A stretch of DNA of 64,000 nt from ASV31 sp965229765 (GTDB lineage: Bacteria > Pseudomonadota > Alphaproteobacteria > Rhodobacterales > Rhodobacteraceae), in contig CBDDJT010000001.1 in NCBI GenBank assembly GCA_965229765.1, positions 235,249 through 299,248 on the forward strand, in the 5' to 3' direction. Below are positions 38,304-45,696 of this stretch, one piece after another (within the stretch, counting starts at the first letter, position 1; each line of letters starts with the position of its first letter). The notes beneath the pieces are model-generated. The model was not told the origin of the DNA. It saw nothing but the letters and a program-made list of their open reading frames with translations, and searched no databases. Both the position numbers and the translations under genes were made by a program.

Positions 38304-38363
38304 GCTTCTTCTGTTCGCAAATACTCTCGGGGAGGGTTCGGGAGGGGCAGAAAGCCCCTCCCG
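38304..38363 (+). repeat. Rhodobacterales 3'-end repeat, copy 3, with hairpin
   Basis: Immediately after the ubiH-like stop: CTTCTTCTGTT, then CAAATACTC and a G-rich tail. A strong CGGGAGGGGC/GCCCCTCCCG hairpin follows at 38339-38363. It probably serves as the 3' end of the ubiH-like mRNA. Confidence 0.75.
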
Positions 38364-38420
38364 TCGCCGCCGCAAGGCGGCCAGAAAAGGGAACGCCGCG
38401 CCCCGCGCGGCACCGCTGAC

Positions 38421-38603
38421 CTAGTCGTCCAGCGGCCGCGCCTCGTCGATCAGCATCACCGGAATGCCATTGCGGATCGGATAGGCAAGATGCGCGGCCT
38501 TCGACACAAGCTCCTGCCGCTCCGCGTCGAAATACAAGGGCGCATGGGTATGCGGACAGACCAGCGCCTCCAGCATCCGGCGGTCCCAGGACGCGTCCGT
38601 CAC
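38421..38603 (-). CDS. Trm112-family protein (YcaR type)
   Basis: 60 residues. MLEALVCPHTHAPLYFD and LVSKAAHLAYPIRNGIPVML are the Trm112/DUF343 signature. Related proteins activate methyltransferases. Only one Cys of the zinc-type cluster remains, as in many bacterial members. A GTG start overlaps the TGA of the upstream Lon-domain gene, giving coupled translation. Confidence 0.9.
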   Translation of the reverse strand: MTDASWDRRMLEALVCPHTHAPLYFDAERQELVSKAAHLAYPIRNGIPVMLIDEARPLDD

Positions 38604-39244
38604 TGCATGAGCTCTTCGCTGGTGCCCCCGCGCAGGGCGAACTCGATCAGTGTCACCAGCGTCTCGCGCCGGGTGGACAAGGACGGCGCCTCCAACAGCG
38701 CCTGCTTGTCCTCGGGCTCGAACGGGCACAGCATCGACAGCGAGTTTATCAAAAGCTCGTCTTCCGCCTCCTTCAGCGACTCCCAGTCGGTCTTGAGACC
38801 CTGGCTGTCGAAAAAGCGGGCCAGAAGGTCCATGAAGGGCTCGCGGTCGAACACGTGATCGCGTTCGGCAGCGCCAAGGTCGCGGTCGAACCCGTCCCAG
38901 TTGACCTCGCAGCGCCGGTAGGGGGCGAAACCCTCTATCTCGGTCACCACCCGAAAGCGCGAGATCCCCGACAGGGTGACCATGTAGCGCCCGTCCTCGG
39001 TCTCGGAGAATCCGGTCAGCCGCCCGGCGCAGCCGATGCTGTGCAGGCGCGCCGGCTTCGATCCGGGCACCTCATAGGGCTGGATCATCCCGATCAGCCG
39101 ATGCGACGTCTTCAACGTGTCGTCCAGCATCGCCAGGTAGCGCGGCTCGAAGATGTGAAGCGGCAGCCGCGCCCGGGGCAAAAGCAATGCCCCGGGCAAC
39201 GGAAAGACGGGGATCGTGTCGGGCAGGTCTGCGGCTGACAACAT
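38600..39244 (-). CDS. LON peptidase substrate-binding domain protein
   Basis: 214 residues. It contains only the N-terminal LON domain: FPLPGALLLPRARLPLHIFE, RYLAMLDDTL, GCAGRLTGFSETEDGRYMVTL and DKQALLEAPSLSTRRETLV. There is no ATPase or protease domain. The role is unknown. It lies between the ybbN-like gene and the Trm112 gene, a common alphaproteobacterial order, and overlaps the latter by 4 bp. Confidence 0.9.
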   Translation of the reverse strand: MLSAADLPDTIPVFPLPGALLLPRARLPLHIFEPRYLAMLDDTLKTSHRLIGMIQPYEVPGSKPARLHSIGCAGRLTGFSETEDGRYMVTLSGISRFRVVTEIEGFAPYRRCEVNWDGFDRDLGAAERDHVFDREPFMDLLARFFDSQGLKTDWESLKEAEDELLINSLSMLCPFEPEDKQALLEAPSLSTRRETLVTLIEFALRGGTSEELMQ

Positions 39245-39270
39245 GTCTTTGATCTAGTCCGTCAGGGGAC

Positions 39271-40179
39271 TCAGGCAAATATCATCGAAGACAGCCTGCG
39301 ACGGCCCTTCTGCGCGATCGGGTCCTTTGGCGACAAGGCATCGAAAATGGTGAAGAGCTGGGCCTTGGCCGCGCCTTCGTTCCATTCCCGATCACGCCGG
39401 AACAGGTCCAGAAGCTGCTCTATCGCCTCCTCGGTCTGGCCGTGGGCGTGAAGCGCCACCGCAAGATCGAACCGGGCCTGGTGGTTGTCCGGGTCGGCCT
39501 CCACGGCCGCCGTCAGCTCTGCCACCGGTCCCGCATCGGCCGCCTGCCGCGCCAGTTGCAGCGCCGCGTGGGCATGTTCCAGTTCCGGCGCCTTGCTGAT
39601 CTCGGCGGGGGCGCCGTTCAGGATCGCCTCGGCCTGGTCAAGGTCATCCAGCGCGATATGCGCCCGGACCAGCCCGCCATAGGCCGCGGCGTGCGCGCCG
39701 TCTTCCTGCAAGATCGCGGCAAAGGTCTGGGCCGCGTCCGCGGCCTCGCCGTCCTCCAGCATCTGCTCGGCGGCCTCGACGGCCTCGGACAGGCCACCGT
39801 CGCCGCCCATGGCGCTCAGCCGGTCGACGAAGGCCTGGATCTCGGATTGCGGCACAGCGCCCTGAAATCCGTCCACCGGCTGGCCGTTGAAAAAGGCATA
39901 GACCGTCGGGATCGACTGAATGCGCAGCTGCGCGGCGATGGCCTGGTTCTCATCCACGTTGACCTTGACCATCTTCACCTTGCCGCCCGCGGCCTGGACG
40001 GCCGCTTCCAGCATCGGGCCCAGTGTCTTGCACGGCCCGCACCACGGCGCCCAGAAGTCCACGATCACCGGCACCTCTTTCGAGGCGTCGATGACATCGG
40101 CCATGAAGGTGGCCTCGCTTCCGTCCTTGATAAGATCCCCTGCGGCGGGGGCGGCGGTGCCCTGACCCAGTTCCAGCAT
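39271..40179 (-). CDS. Thioredoxin-TPR co-chaperone (YbbN/CnoX-like)
   Basis: 302 residues. An N-terminal thioredoxin domain with the full redox motif WCGPC (Cys47, Cys50) is followed by TPR-like repeats from about residue 140 (AEQMLEDGEAADAAQTFAAI and ARFDLAVALHAHGQTEEAIE). E. coli YbbN has lost CxxC redox activity; this protein keeps both Cys, so it may act as a holdase with oxidoreductase function. AGGAGCCGATC precedes the ATG. It runs with the Lon-domain and Trm112 genes. Confidence 0.92.
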   Translation of the reverse strand: MLELGQGTAAPAAGDLIKDGSEATFMADVIDASKEVPVIVDFWAPWCGPCKTLGPMLEAAVQAAGGKVKMVKVNVDENQAIAAQLRIQSIPTVYAFFNGQPVDGFQGAVPQSEIQAFVDRLSAMGGDGGLSEAVEAAEQMLEDGEAADAAQTFAAILQEDGAHAAAYGGLVRAHIALDDLDQAEAILNGAPAEISKAPELEHAHAALQLARQAADAGPVAELTAAVEADPDNHQARFDLAVALHAHGQTEEAIEQLLDLFRRDREWNEGAAKAQLFTIFDALSPKDPIAQKGRRRLSSMIFA

Positions 40180-40231
40180 GATCGGCTCCTGTCCTTGTTC
40201 AGCGCAGTATATGTGCCGCGCGGACGGCGGG

Positions 40232-41020
40232 TTAAAGGTCGAAAGTGGCAAAGACCGGCGCGTGATCGGATGGCTGCTCCCATCCGCGCGCCGCCTTCAG
40301 CACGCGCGATCCGTGCGCCGCACCGGCAATATCAGAGGTGGCCCAGACATGATCCAGACGTCGGCCCTTGTCGGCCGCTTCCCAGTCCTTCGCGCGATAG
40401 GACCACCAACTGTAGATCAGCCCTTCGGGAATGTCCTGCCGGGTGACATCGACCCAGCGCCCGGCGTCCTGCGCCGCGGCAAGGTGGTCCACCTCGATCG
40501 GGGTGTGGCTGACCACCTTCAGCAGCGCCTTGTGCGACCAGACGTCATCCTCGCGCGGGGCGATGTTCAGGTCGCCCACAAGGATCGCCTTTTCCGGCCG
40601 CTCCCGCGTGAACCAGTCCCGCATCTCTGTCAGGAAATCCAGCTTGTGGGCAAACTTGTCGTTCTCGGTCCGGTCCGGCACGTCACCGCCAGCGGGAATG
40701 TAGTAATTGTGGATCACCACCCCGTTCTCCAGCCGCCCCGCGACATGCCGCGCGTCGCCCTTGCCGACAAAGTCGCGGTGTCCCGCGTCCTCCAGCGGCA
40801 GCTTCGACAGGATGGCCACGCCGTTATAGCCCTTCTGCCCGCGCGCCACCGCGTGCGGGTAGCCCAGCGCCGCGAAGCGTTCCATCGGCATCTTGTCCAC
40901 CGGCGCCTTGCACTCCTGCAGGCAAAGGATGTCGGGCGCCTCGTCCATCAGCAGCCGTTCCACCAGCCCTGCACGCAGACGGACGGAATTGATATTCCAG
41001 GTGGCAATGGTGAACGGCAT
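40232..41020 (-). CDS. xth: Exodeoxyribonuclease III
   Basis: 262 residues. AP endonuclease/3'-5' exonuclease of base-excision repair. Blocks include TIATWNINSVRLR, LCLQECK (metal-binding Glu), YNGVAIL, VGDLNIAP (Asp/Asn), RRLDHVWAT and the catalytic SDHAPV. It is complete. It lies upstream of the ybbN-like gene on the same strand with a 52-bp gap. Confidence 0.95.
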   Translation of the reverse strand: MPFTIATWNINSVRLRAGLVERLLMDEAPDILCLQECKAPVDKMPMERFAALGYPHAVARGQKGYNGVAILSKLPLEDAGHRDFVGKGDARHVAGRLENGVVIHNYYIPAGGDVPDRTENDKFAHKLDFLTEMRDWFTRERPEKAILVGDLNIAPREDDVWSHKALLKVVSHTPIEVDHLAAAQDAGRWVDVTRQDIPEGLIYSWWSYRAKDWEAADKGRRLDHVWATSDIAGAAHGSRVLKAARGWEQPSDHAPVFATFDL

Positions 41021-41147
41021 CGGCGGGCTCCCGTGAACAGGCCGCGACCCTATCCGCCGAATCCCGCGGTCTCAAGCGTGCGCGGTTGACCGGCGCGCCA
41101 CTTGCCGCAAGCCTGTGTCCATCGCCCGACTCGCAGATGAGACCCCG

Positions 41148-41615
41148 ATGCGTATTCCGACCGCAGCGTTGCTTGCCATTCTCGCCCTGCCCGCCACCGC
41201 GGGCGAGGTCTGGGAAACCTACAACCTGCCCGACGGGCGCGGCGCGGGCATCTGCCCGGTGGACGACGAGACCCGCTATTTCTGTTTCCTGATCTCCTGC
41301 GCGCCAGAGGGCGGGCCACTCTGGCTGCGCGTGGCCTTTTCCGGCGATGGCGCCGTGCCAGAGGCCCCGGTGCTGCGCATCCGTGTCGACGGCGGCCCCG
41401 AATCGACCCGCCGCCTGACAGCCCTTGCGACCGAGGATCGGGATTTCGGCATCCGATACAGCGACGACCGGGACGCGGATCTGCTGGAATCCCTTGCCTC
41501 CGGCAGCCGCGCCACGCTGACGCTGGGCAATCCGCCAGACGCGCTGTCACAGGACATGCCCCTGTCTGGCTCGCGCCGCGCGATAGAGGCGCTTGCCGGG
41601 CTTTGTGGCAGCTAG
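41148..41615 (+). CDS. Secreted hypothetical protein
   Basis: 155 residues. The signal peptide MRIPTAALLAILALPATA is clear, with cleavage after ATAG or ATA. The mature part has three closely spaced Cys (GICPVDDETRYFCFLISC) near its start and a later Cys in LAGLCGS. It resembles small beta-rich periplasmic proteins but I do not recognise a family. It converges on the aspartate dehydrogenase gene 42 bp away. Confidence 0.72.
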   Translation: MRIPTAALLAILALPATAGEVWETYNLPDGRGAGICPVDDETRYFCFLISCAPEGGPLWLRVAFSGDGAVPEAPVLRIRVDGGPESTRRLTALATEDRDFGIRYSDDRDADLLESLASGSRATLTLGNPPDALSQDMPLSGSRRAIEALAGLCGS

Positions 41616-41657
41616 GGCCCGTCGCCACAGATCGAATGCACCGTCGCCACAGGGCGG

Positions 41658-42359
41658 TTATCCCGCCCAGATCACCTGTTCTTCCCGGCGCAGCGCCGCG
41701 ATGACCGCCGCCGCAACCGGGTGCGGTCTGCCCTCCGCCGCGATCCCGGCACGCACCTGGACCGTGCCATTCAAGGTGTCGGCCTCGGCCGTCAGCACAT
41801 GATCGCCGTCCGGCCCCGGATCCCGCAGCGTGATGCGTGTGGCATCCAGCCCCGGACCGGCAAGCGCCGCCGCCACGGCAAAGCTTGTCTCTGCGGGATA
41901 GCGCAACGCAGCCTGCCGCACCGTCATCGGCCCGGACGCCTCGTCCAGCCCGGGGCGCGCCGCGCTCAGTGTTAACGAGCGCGCTGCTCCAAGCATGTCC
42001 AGCCCGCCAAGCGCGCCGCCCATCACCCGAAGCCGGTGACCTGCCACGCGCCCGGCTTCTTCCAGCCGCGCCGACAGGGTTGCATCGGCCAGCGCCGCGC
42101 CACAAACCGTCCAGACATCGGCCACCGCCAACGCAGCCGCCCCGTGCGCGGCAAGCGCGCCAGGCCCCGCCAGATCGAGAATCAGATCGGGGGCCCCGGA
42201 AAGAAACCGTGCCGGATCATCCGTGACGCCGTCGCGTCCCGCGGCATCGCGCACCAGAACGCCTGTCACACACCATCCCGCGCGCCCGCCCAGCCACGTG
42301 CCGACGGCCCCGCCGATGCGGCCTGCTCCGATGATCCCGACGCGTCGCCTGGCTGACAT
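41658..42359 (-). CDS. Aspartate dehydrogenase (NadX-like)
   Basis: 233 residues. NAD(P)-dependent conversion of L-aspartate to oxaloacetate/iminoaspartate, which can feed NAD synthesis. The N-terminal Rossmann motif GIIGAGRIGGAVG and the DUF108 C-terminal region with YPAETSFAVAAALAGPGLDA and HVLTAEADTLNGTVQV are visible. It is slightly shorter than the usual 255-270 residues. nadA/B/C are not nearby. A terminator for cenR lies between its start and cenR. Confidence 0.85.
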   Translation of the reverse strand: MSARRRVGIIGAGRIGGAVGTWLGGRAGWCVTGVLVRDAAGRDGVTDDPARFLSGAPDLILDLAGPGALAAHGAAALAVADVWTVCGAALADATLSARLEEAGRVAGHRLRVMGGALGGLDMLGAARSLTLSAARPGLDEASGPMTVRQAALRYPAETSFAVAAALAGPGLDATRITLRDPGPDGDHVLTAEADTLNGTVQVRAGIAAEGRPHPVAAAVIAALRREEQVIWAG

Positions 42360-42395
42360 GCGGCAAAGGCTACCCTTAGCCCGGTTTGCCGTCGC

Positions 42396-42426
42396 CCAAA
42401 AAAAGACCCGGGTCAAAGCCCGGGTC
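42396..42426 (-). terminator. Rho-independent terminator of the cenR-like gene
   Basis: A GACCCGGG/CCCGGGTC hairpin (42405-42426) is followed on the minus strand by a run of eight or so T. It lies 88 bp past the regulator stop. Confidence 0.85.
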
Positions 42427-42514
42427 AGTCCAACAGGGAGGTTCATGCCATGACCCCGGCATGAAGGGGATGCCTATTTCTAATCCAACGTCGGGGACTC
42501 AACTTTGATCTGGA

Positions 42515-43201
42515 TCATGCGACCAGACGATATCCGCCGCTCTCCGTCACCAGCAGCCGCGCGTTCGACGGATCGGGCTCGATCTTCTGGCGCAGCCTGT
42601 AGATATGGGTCTCCAGCGTGTGCGTCGTGACGCCCGCATTGTAGCCCCAGACCTCGTGCAGCAGAATGTCGCGGGGCACCACGCCCTCGGATGCCCGGTA
42701 CAGGAACTTGAGGATGTTGGTTTCCTTCTCGGTCAGCCGGATCTTCTTTTCGTCGTCGGTTATCAGCATCTTCATCGCGGGCTTGAAGGTATATGGCCCA
42801 AGCTGAAAGATCGCGTCCTCGGACTGTTCATGCTGGCGCAGCTGGGCGCGGATACGCGCCAGAAGCACGGGAAACTTGAAGGGCTTCGTGACGTAATCGT
42901 TAGCGCCCGCGTCCAGACCCAGGATGGTGTCGGCATCGCTGTCGTGGCCCGTCAGCATCAGGATCGGGCACTTGACGCCCTGCTTGCGCATCCGCCGGCA
43001 CAACTCGCGGCCATCGGTGTCGGGCAGGCCCACGTCAAGGATCACCAGATCATAGTGGCCCGACTTCACCTTTTCGATCGCACCCTGGCCGTCGCCGGCC
43101 TCGAACACGTCGAAATCCTCGGTCAGCACCAACTGATCGCTCAGCGCCTCACGCAGGTCATCGTCATCGTCAACCAGCAGGATCTTCTTCAAAACGCTCA
43201 T
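42515..43201 (-). CDS. cenR: OmpR-family response regulator, CenR-like
   Basis: 228 residues. The receiver has the acidic pocket DDDDD (11-15), phospho-acceptor Asp56 (ILDVGLPDTDG) and TKPFK Lys. The DNA-binding half is an OmpR winged helix (RLTEKETNILKFLYR, TTHTLETHIYRLRQKIEPD). The close fit to alphaproteobacterial CenR (GHDSDADTILGLDAGANDYV, HEVWGYNAGVTTHTLETH), an essential cell-envelope regulator in Caulobacter and Rhodobacter, supports the name. No kinase gene adjoins. The symbol is from memory of the family. Confidence 0.82.
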   Translation of the reverse strand: MSVLKKILLVDDDDDLREALSDQLVLTEDFDVFEAGDGQGAIEKVKSGHYDLVILDVGLPDTDGRELCRRMRKQGVKCPILMLTGHDSDADTILGLDAGANDYVTKPFKFPVLLARIRAQLRQHEQSEDAIFQLGPYTFKPAMKMLITDDEKKIRLTEKETNILKFLYRASEGVVPRDILLHEVWGYNAGVTTHTLETHIYRLRQKIEPDPSNARLLVTESGGYRLVA

Positions 43202-43341
43202 CGGGTTGCCTCCGTCGTGTGGCCTTTCAGGTGCGTCTGCCCCCCCGCTTCGGCAAGATTTGCTGCAATCGCCTCACGCGCTCGTGTCGACAGCGGGGCA
43301 AATGTTTCATATCTCTCGGCAACAGCCCCCCGCAGGATGCC

Positions 43342-44430
43342 ATGCCGCTTGCCCCCAGCCCCACCGAACGCATCGCCCGCGCCCGCGCCGACCTGCGCCT
43401 TGGCGTGCCCGTGGTGCTGTCAGGCGGCACCGGCGCGGCGCTGATCGCGGCTGCCGAAACGATCACGCCCGCGCGGCTCGGGGCGTTGCAAGCCATCGGG
43501 ACACCGATTCTGGCGATCACGGCCCGGCGGGCCGAGACGCTGAAGGCGCGCGCGTATGACGGCGACCTCGCCCGCCTGCGCCTGCCGCGCGACGCCGATG
43601 CCGCATGGGTCGCCGCCGTGGCCGACCCCGCCGACGATCTCGCGCGCCCGATGACCGGCCCGCACCTGTCCGACCGCGACGGTCCCGCCGACCTGCACCG
43701 CGCCGCGATCCGGCTGGCCAAGGCCGCCCGGCTCTTGCCCGCCGCGCTCTTGGTGCCGGTTCCCGACGGGCCCGCCACCGCCGCCGCATACGGCCTGACC
43801 TGCCTCGACCTCGCGGAAACAAGGGGGCTTCTCGACGCCCTCTCGCCGCTCGACGCGGTCATCTCGGCCCGCGTGCCGCTGGCGCTGGCGCGCGACGCCC
43901 GCCTGCATGTCTTCCGCCCCGAAGACGGGGCAGAGGAACACTACGCCATCGAGATCGGCCGCCCCGACCGGGGCGTCCCGGTGCTTGCCCGGCTGCATTC
44001 CGCCTGCTTCACCGGCGATCTGCTGGGCAGCCTGAAATGCGATTGCGGCCCGCAACTGCGCGCCGCGCTGGCCGCGATGGGGACCGAGGGCACGGGCGTG
44101 CTCCTCTATCTCAACCAGGAAGGCCGTGGCATCGGGCTGGCCAACAAGATGCGCGCCTACGCGCTTCAGGACCAGGGCTTCGACACGGTCGAGGCCAACC
44201 ACCGCCTCGGCTTCGAGGATGACGAGCGTGATTTCCGCATCGGCGCGGCGATTCTCGACAAGATGGGCTTTTCCGCGGTGCGTCTCCTGACGAACAACCC
44301 CGCCAAGGTCGCGATGATGGAACACAGCGGCATCACGGTGGCCGAACGCGTGCCGCTCAAGGCCGGGCACAATCCCTTGAACCAGGATTATCTCGACACC
44401 AAGGCACGCAAGTCGGGCCACCTGCTGTGA
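43342..44430 (+). CDS. ribA: GTP cyclohydrolase II
   Basis: 362 residues, longer than the roughly 200-residue E. coli enzyme. An Ala/Arg-rich N-terminal region of about 175 residues without DHBP-synthase motifs precedes the catalytic domain. Zn ligands are Cys222, Cys233 and Cys235 (CFTGDLLGSLKCDCG). QEGRGIGLANKMRAY and the C-terminal LTNNPAKVAMMEHSGI follow. It opens GTP as the first step of riboflavin synthesis. AGGATGCC precedes the ATG. It is overlapped by the YkuD gene (GTGA). Confidence 0.94.
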   Translation: MPLAPSPTERIARARADLRLGVPVVLSGGTGAALIAAAETITPARLGALQAIGTPILAITARRAETLKARAYDGDLARLRLPRDADAAWVAAVADPADDLARPMTGPHLSDRDGPADLHRAAIRLAKAARLLPAALLVPVPDGPATAAAYGLTCLDLAETRGLLDALSPLDAVISARVPLALARDARLHVFRPEDGAEEHYAIEIGRPDRGVPVLARLHSACFTGDLLGSLKCDCGPQLRAALAAMGTEGTGVLLYLNQEGRGIGLANKMRAYALQDQGFDTVEANHRLGFEDDERDFRIGAAILDKMGFSAVRLLTNNPAKVAMMEHSGITVAERVPLKAGHNPLNQDYLDTKARKSGHLL

Positions 44431-44921
44431 CACCGCTCGACCTCGTCGTCACGCCGCGCGGCCTGCGCTTTCTGGGCCGGACCTTCCCCTGCGCCATCGG
44501 GCGCACCGGAATCACGGACACAAAGCAGGAAGGCGACGGCGCCACCCCGCAAGGCCTCCACGCGATCACCGGCTGCCTCTACCGCCCCGACCGCATGGCG
44601 CGGCCCAACGACTGGGCCGTGCCGATCCGCCCCGGCGATCTGTGGTCCGACGACCCCGGACACGAGGACTACAACCTCATGGTCCGCGCCCCCTACCCCG
44701 CCAGCGCCGAGGCGCTGCGCCGCCCCGACCCGCTCTACGATCTCGTGCTCACGACCGGCTGGAACTGGCCCCGCGCAGAACGCGGGCGCGGGTCTGCCAT
44801 CTTCATCCACCGCTGGCGCAAGCCCGGACACCCCACTGCCGGCTGCGTCGCGCTCGATCCCGCGCATCTTCTCTGGATCGCCGCGCACATCCGCCACCGC
44901 ACGCGCCTCATCGTCCCCTGA
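44427..44921 (+). CDS. YkuD-domain (L,D-transpeptidase-like) protein without signal peptide
   Basis: 164 residues. His and Cys of the catalytic motif are in IFIHRWRKPGHPTAGCVAL. GDGATPQGLHAITGC and WNWPRAERGRGSAIF are typical of the short DUF/YkuD branch. There is no export signal, so it may work in the cytoplasm or use an unrecognised route. The GTG start overlaps the ribA stop by 4 bp and translation is coupled. The substrate is unknown. Confidence 0.88.
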   Translation: MTPLDLVVTPRGLRFLGRTFPCAIGRTGITDTKQEGDGATPQGLHAITGCLYRPDRMARPNDWAVPIRPGDLWSDDPGHEDYNLMVRAPYPASAEALRRPDPLYDLVLTTGWNWPRAERGRGSAIFIHRWRKPGHPTAGCVALDPAHLLWIAAHIRHRTRLIVP

Positions 44922-44934
44922 CGCCGCGCCCCGG

Positions 44935-44968
44935 CTTCTTCTGTTCAAAAATACTCCCGCCAGAGGCA
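44935..44968 (+). repeat. Rhodobacterales 3'-end repeat, copy 4
   Basis: CTTCTTCTGTT, CAAAAATACTCCC and GCCAGAGGCA lie 13 bp after the YkuD stop on the same strand, as in the other three copies. Confidence 0.8.
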
Positions 44969-45035
44969 CGCGTCCGAGGGGCTCGATGCCCCGAGGCCGC
45001 GTTCGCCGGGCGGCGCGGCCCCGCCGCGGCGCAAC

Positions 45036-45692
45036 TCAGGCCGCCGGGACGCGGTCCCCGAAGATCGCCGATCCCACGCGCACATGGGTCGCGCCAAAGG
45101 CCACCGCCTCCTCGAAATCGGCGCTCATCCCCATCGACAGGCCCGTCAGCCCGTTGCGCGCCGCGATCTTCGCCAAAAGCGCGAAATGCAGGCTCGGTGT
45201 CTCCTCCACCGGCGGGATGCACATCAGCCCCGCCACCGGCAGACCCAGCCGCCGGCACTCTGCCACGAATCCATCGGCATCGCCCGGCAGAACCCCCGCC
45301 TTCTGCGGCTCTTCGCCCGTGTTCACCTGGATGAACAGCTGCGGACACTGCCCCATCTCGTCGGCCAGCCGCGCCAGCGTCGCGGCCAGCTTCGGCCGGT
45401 CCACCGAATGGATCGCCTGGCACAACTCCATTGCCTGCCGGGCCTTGTTGGTCTGCAACGGCCCGATCAGGTGCAACTCCACATCCCGATAGCGTGCGCG
45501 CAGCGCCGGCCACTTGCCCGCGGCTTCCTGCACCCGGTTCTCGCCAAAGACCCGGTGGCCCCCGGCCAGCACCGCCTCGACCCGCTCCAGCGGCTGCACC
45601 TTCGACACCGCGATCAGGCGCACCGATCCGGGCGCGCGCCCCGCCTTGTCCTCTGCCGCGCGCAGCCGCGCCGTGATCTCGCTCAGCCCCAT
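45036..45692 (-). CDS. YggS-family PLP homeostasis protein
   Basis: 218 residues. A single-domain fold-type III PLP protein (PLPBP). The PLP Lys is in RLIAVSKVQP. VFGENRVQEA, LHLIGPLQTNK, SVDR and LSMGMSADFEEAV are all conserved. It keeps free PLP in balance rather than catalysing a racemisation. It lies 4 bp downstream of the TPR-sulfotransferase gene on the same strand. Confidence 0.95.
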   Translation of the reverse strand: MGLSEITARLRAAEDKAGRAPGSVRLIAVSKVQPLERVEAVLAGGHRVFGENRVQEAAGKWPALRARYRDVELHLIGPLQTNKARQAMELCQAIHSVDRPKLAATLARLADEMGQCPQLFIQVNTGEEPQKAGVLPGDADGFVAECRRLGLPVAGLMCIPPVEETPSLHFALLAKIAARNGLTGLSMGMSADFEEAVAFGATHVRVGSAIFGDRVPAA

Positions 45693-45696
45693 GTGC

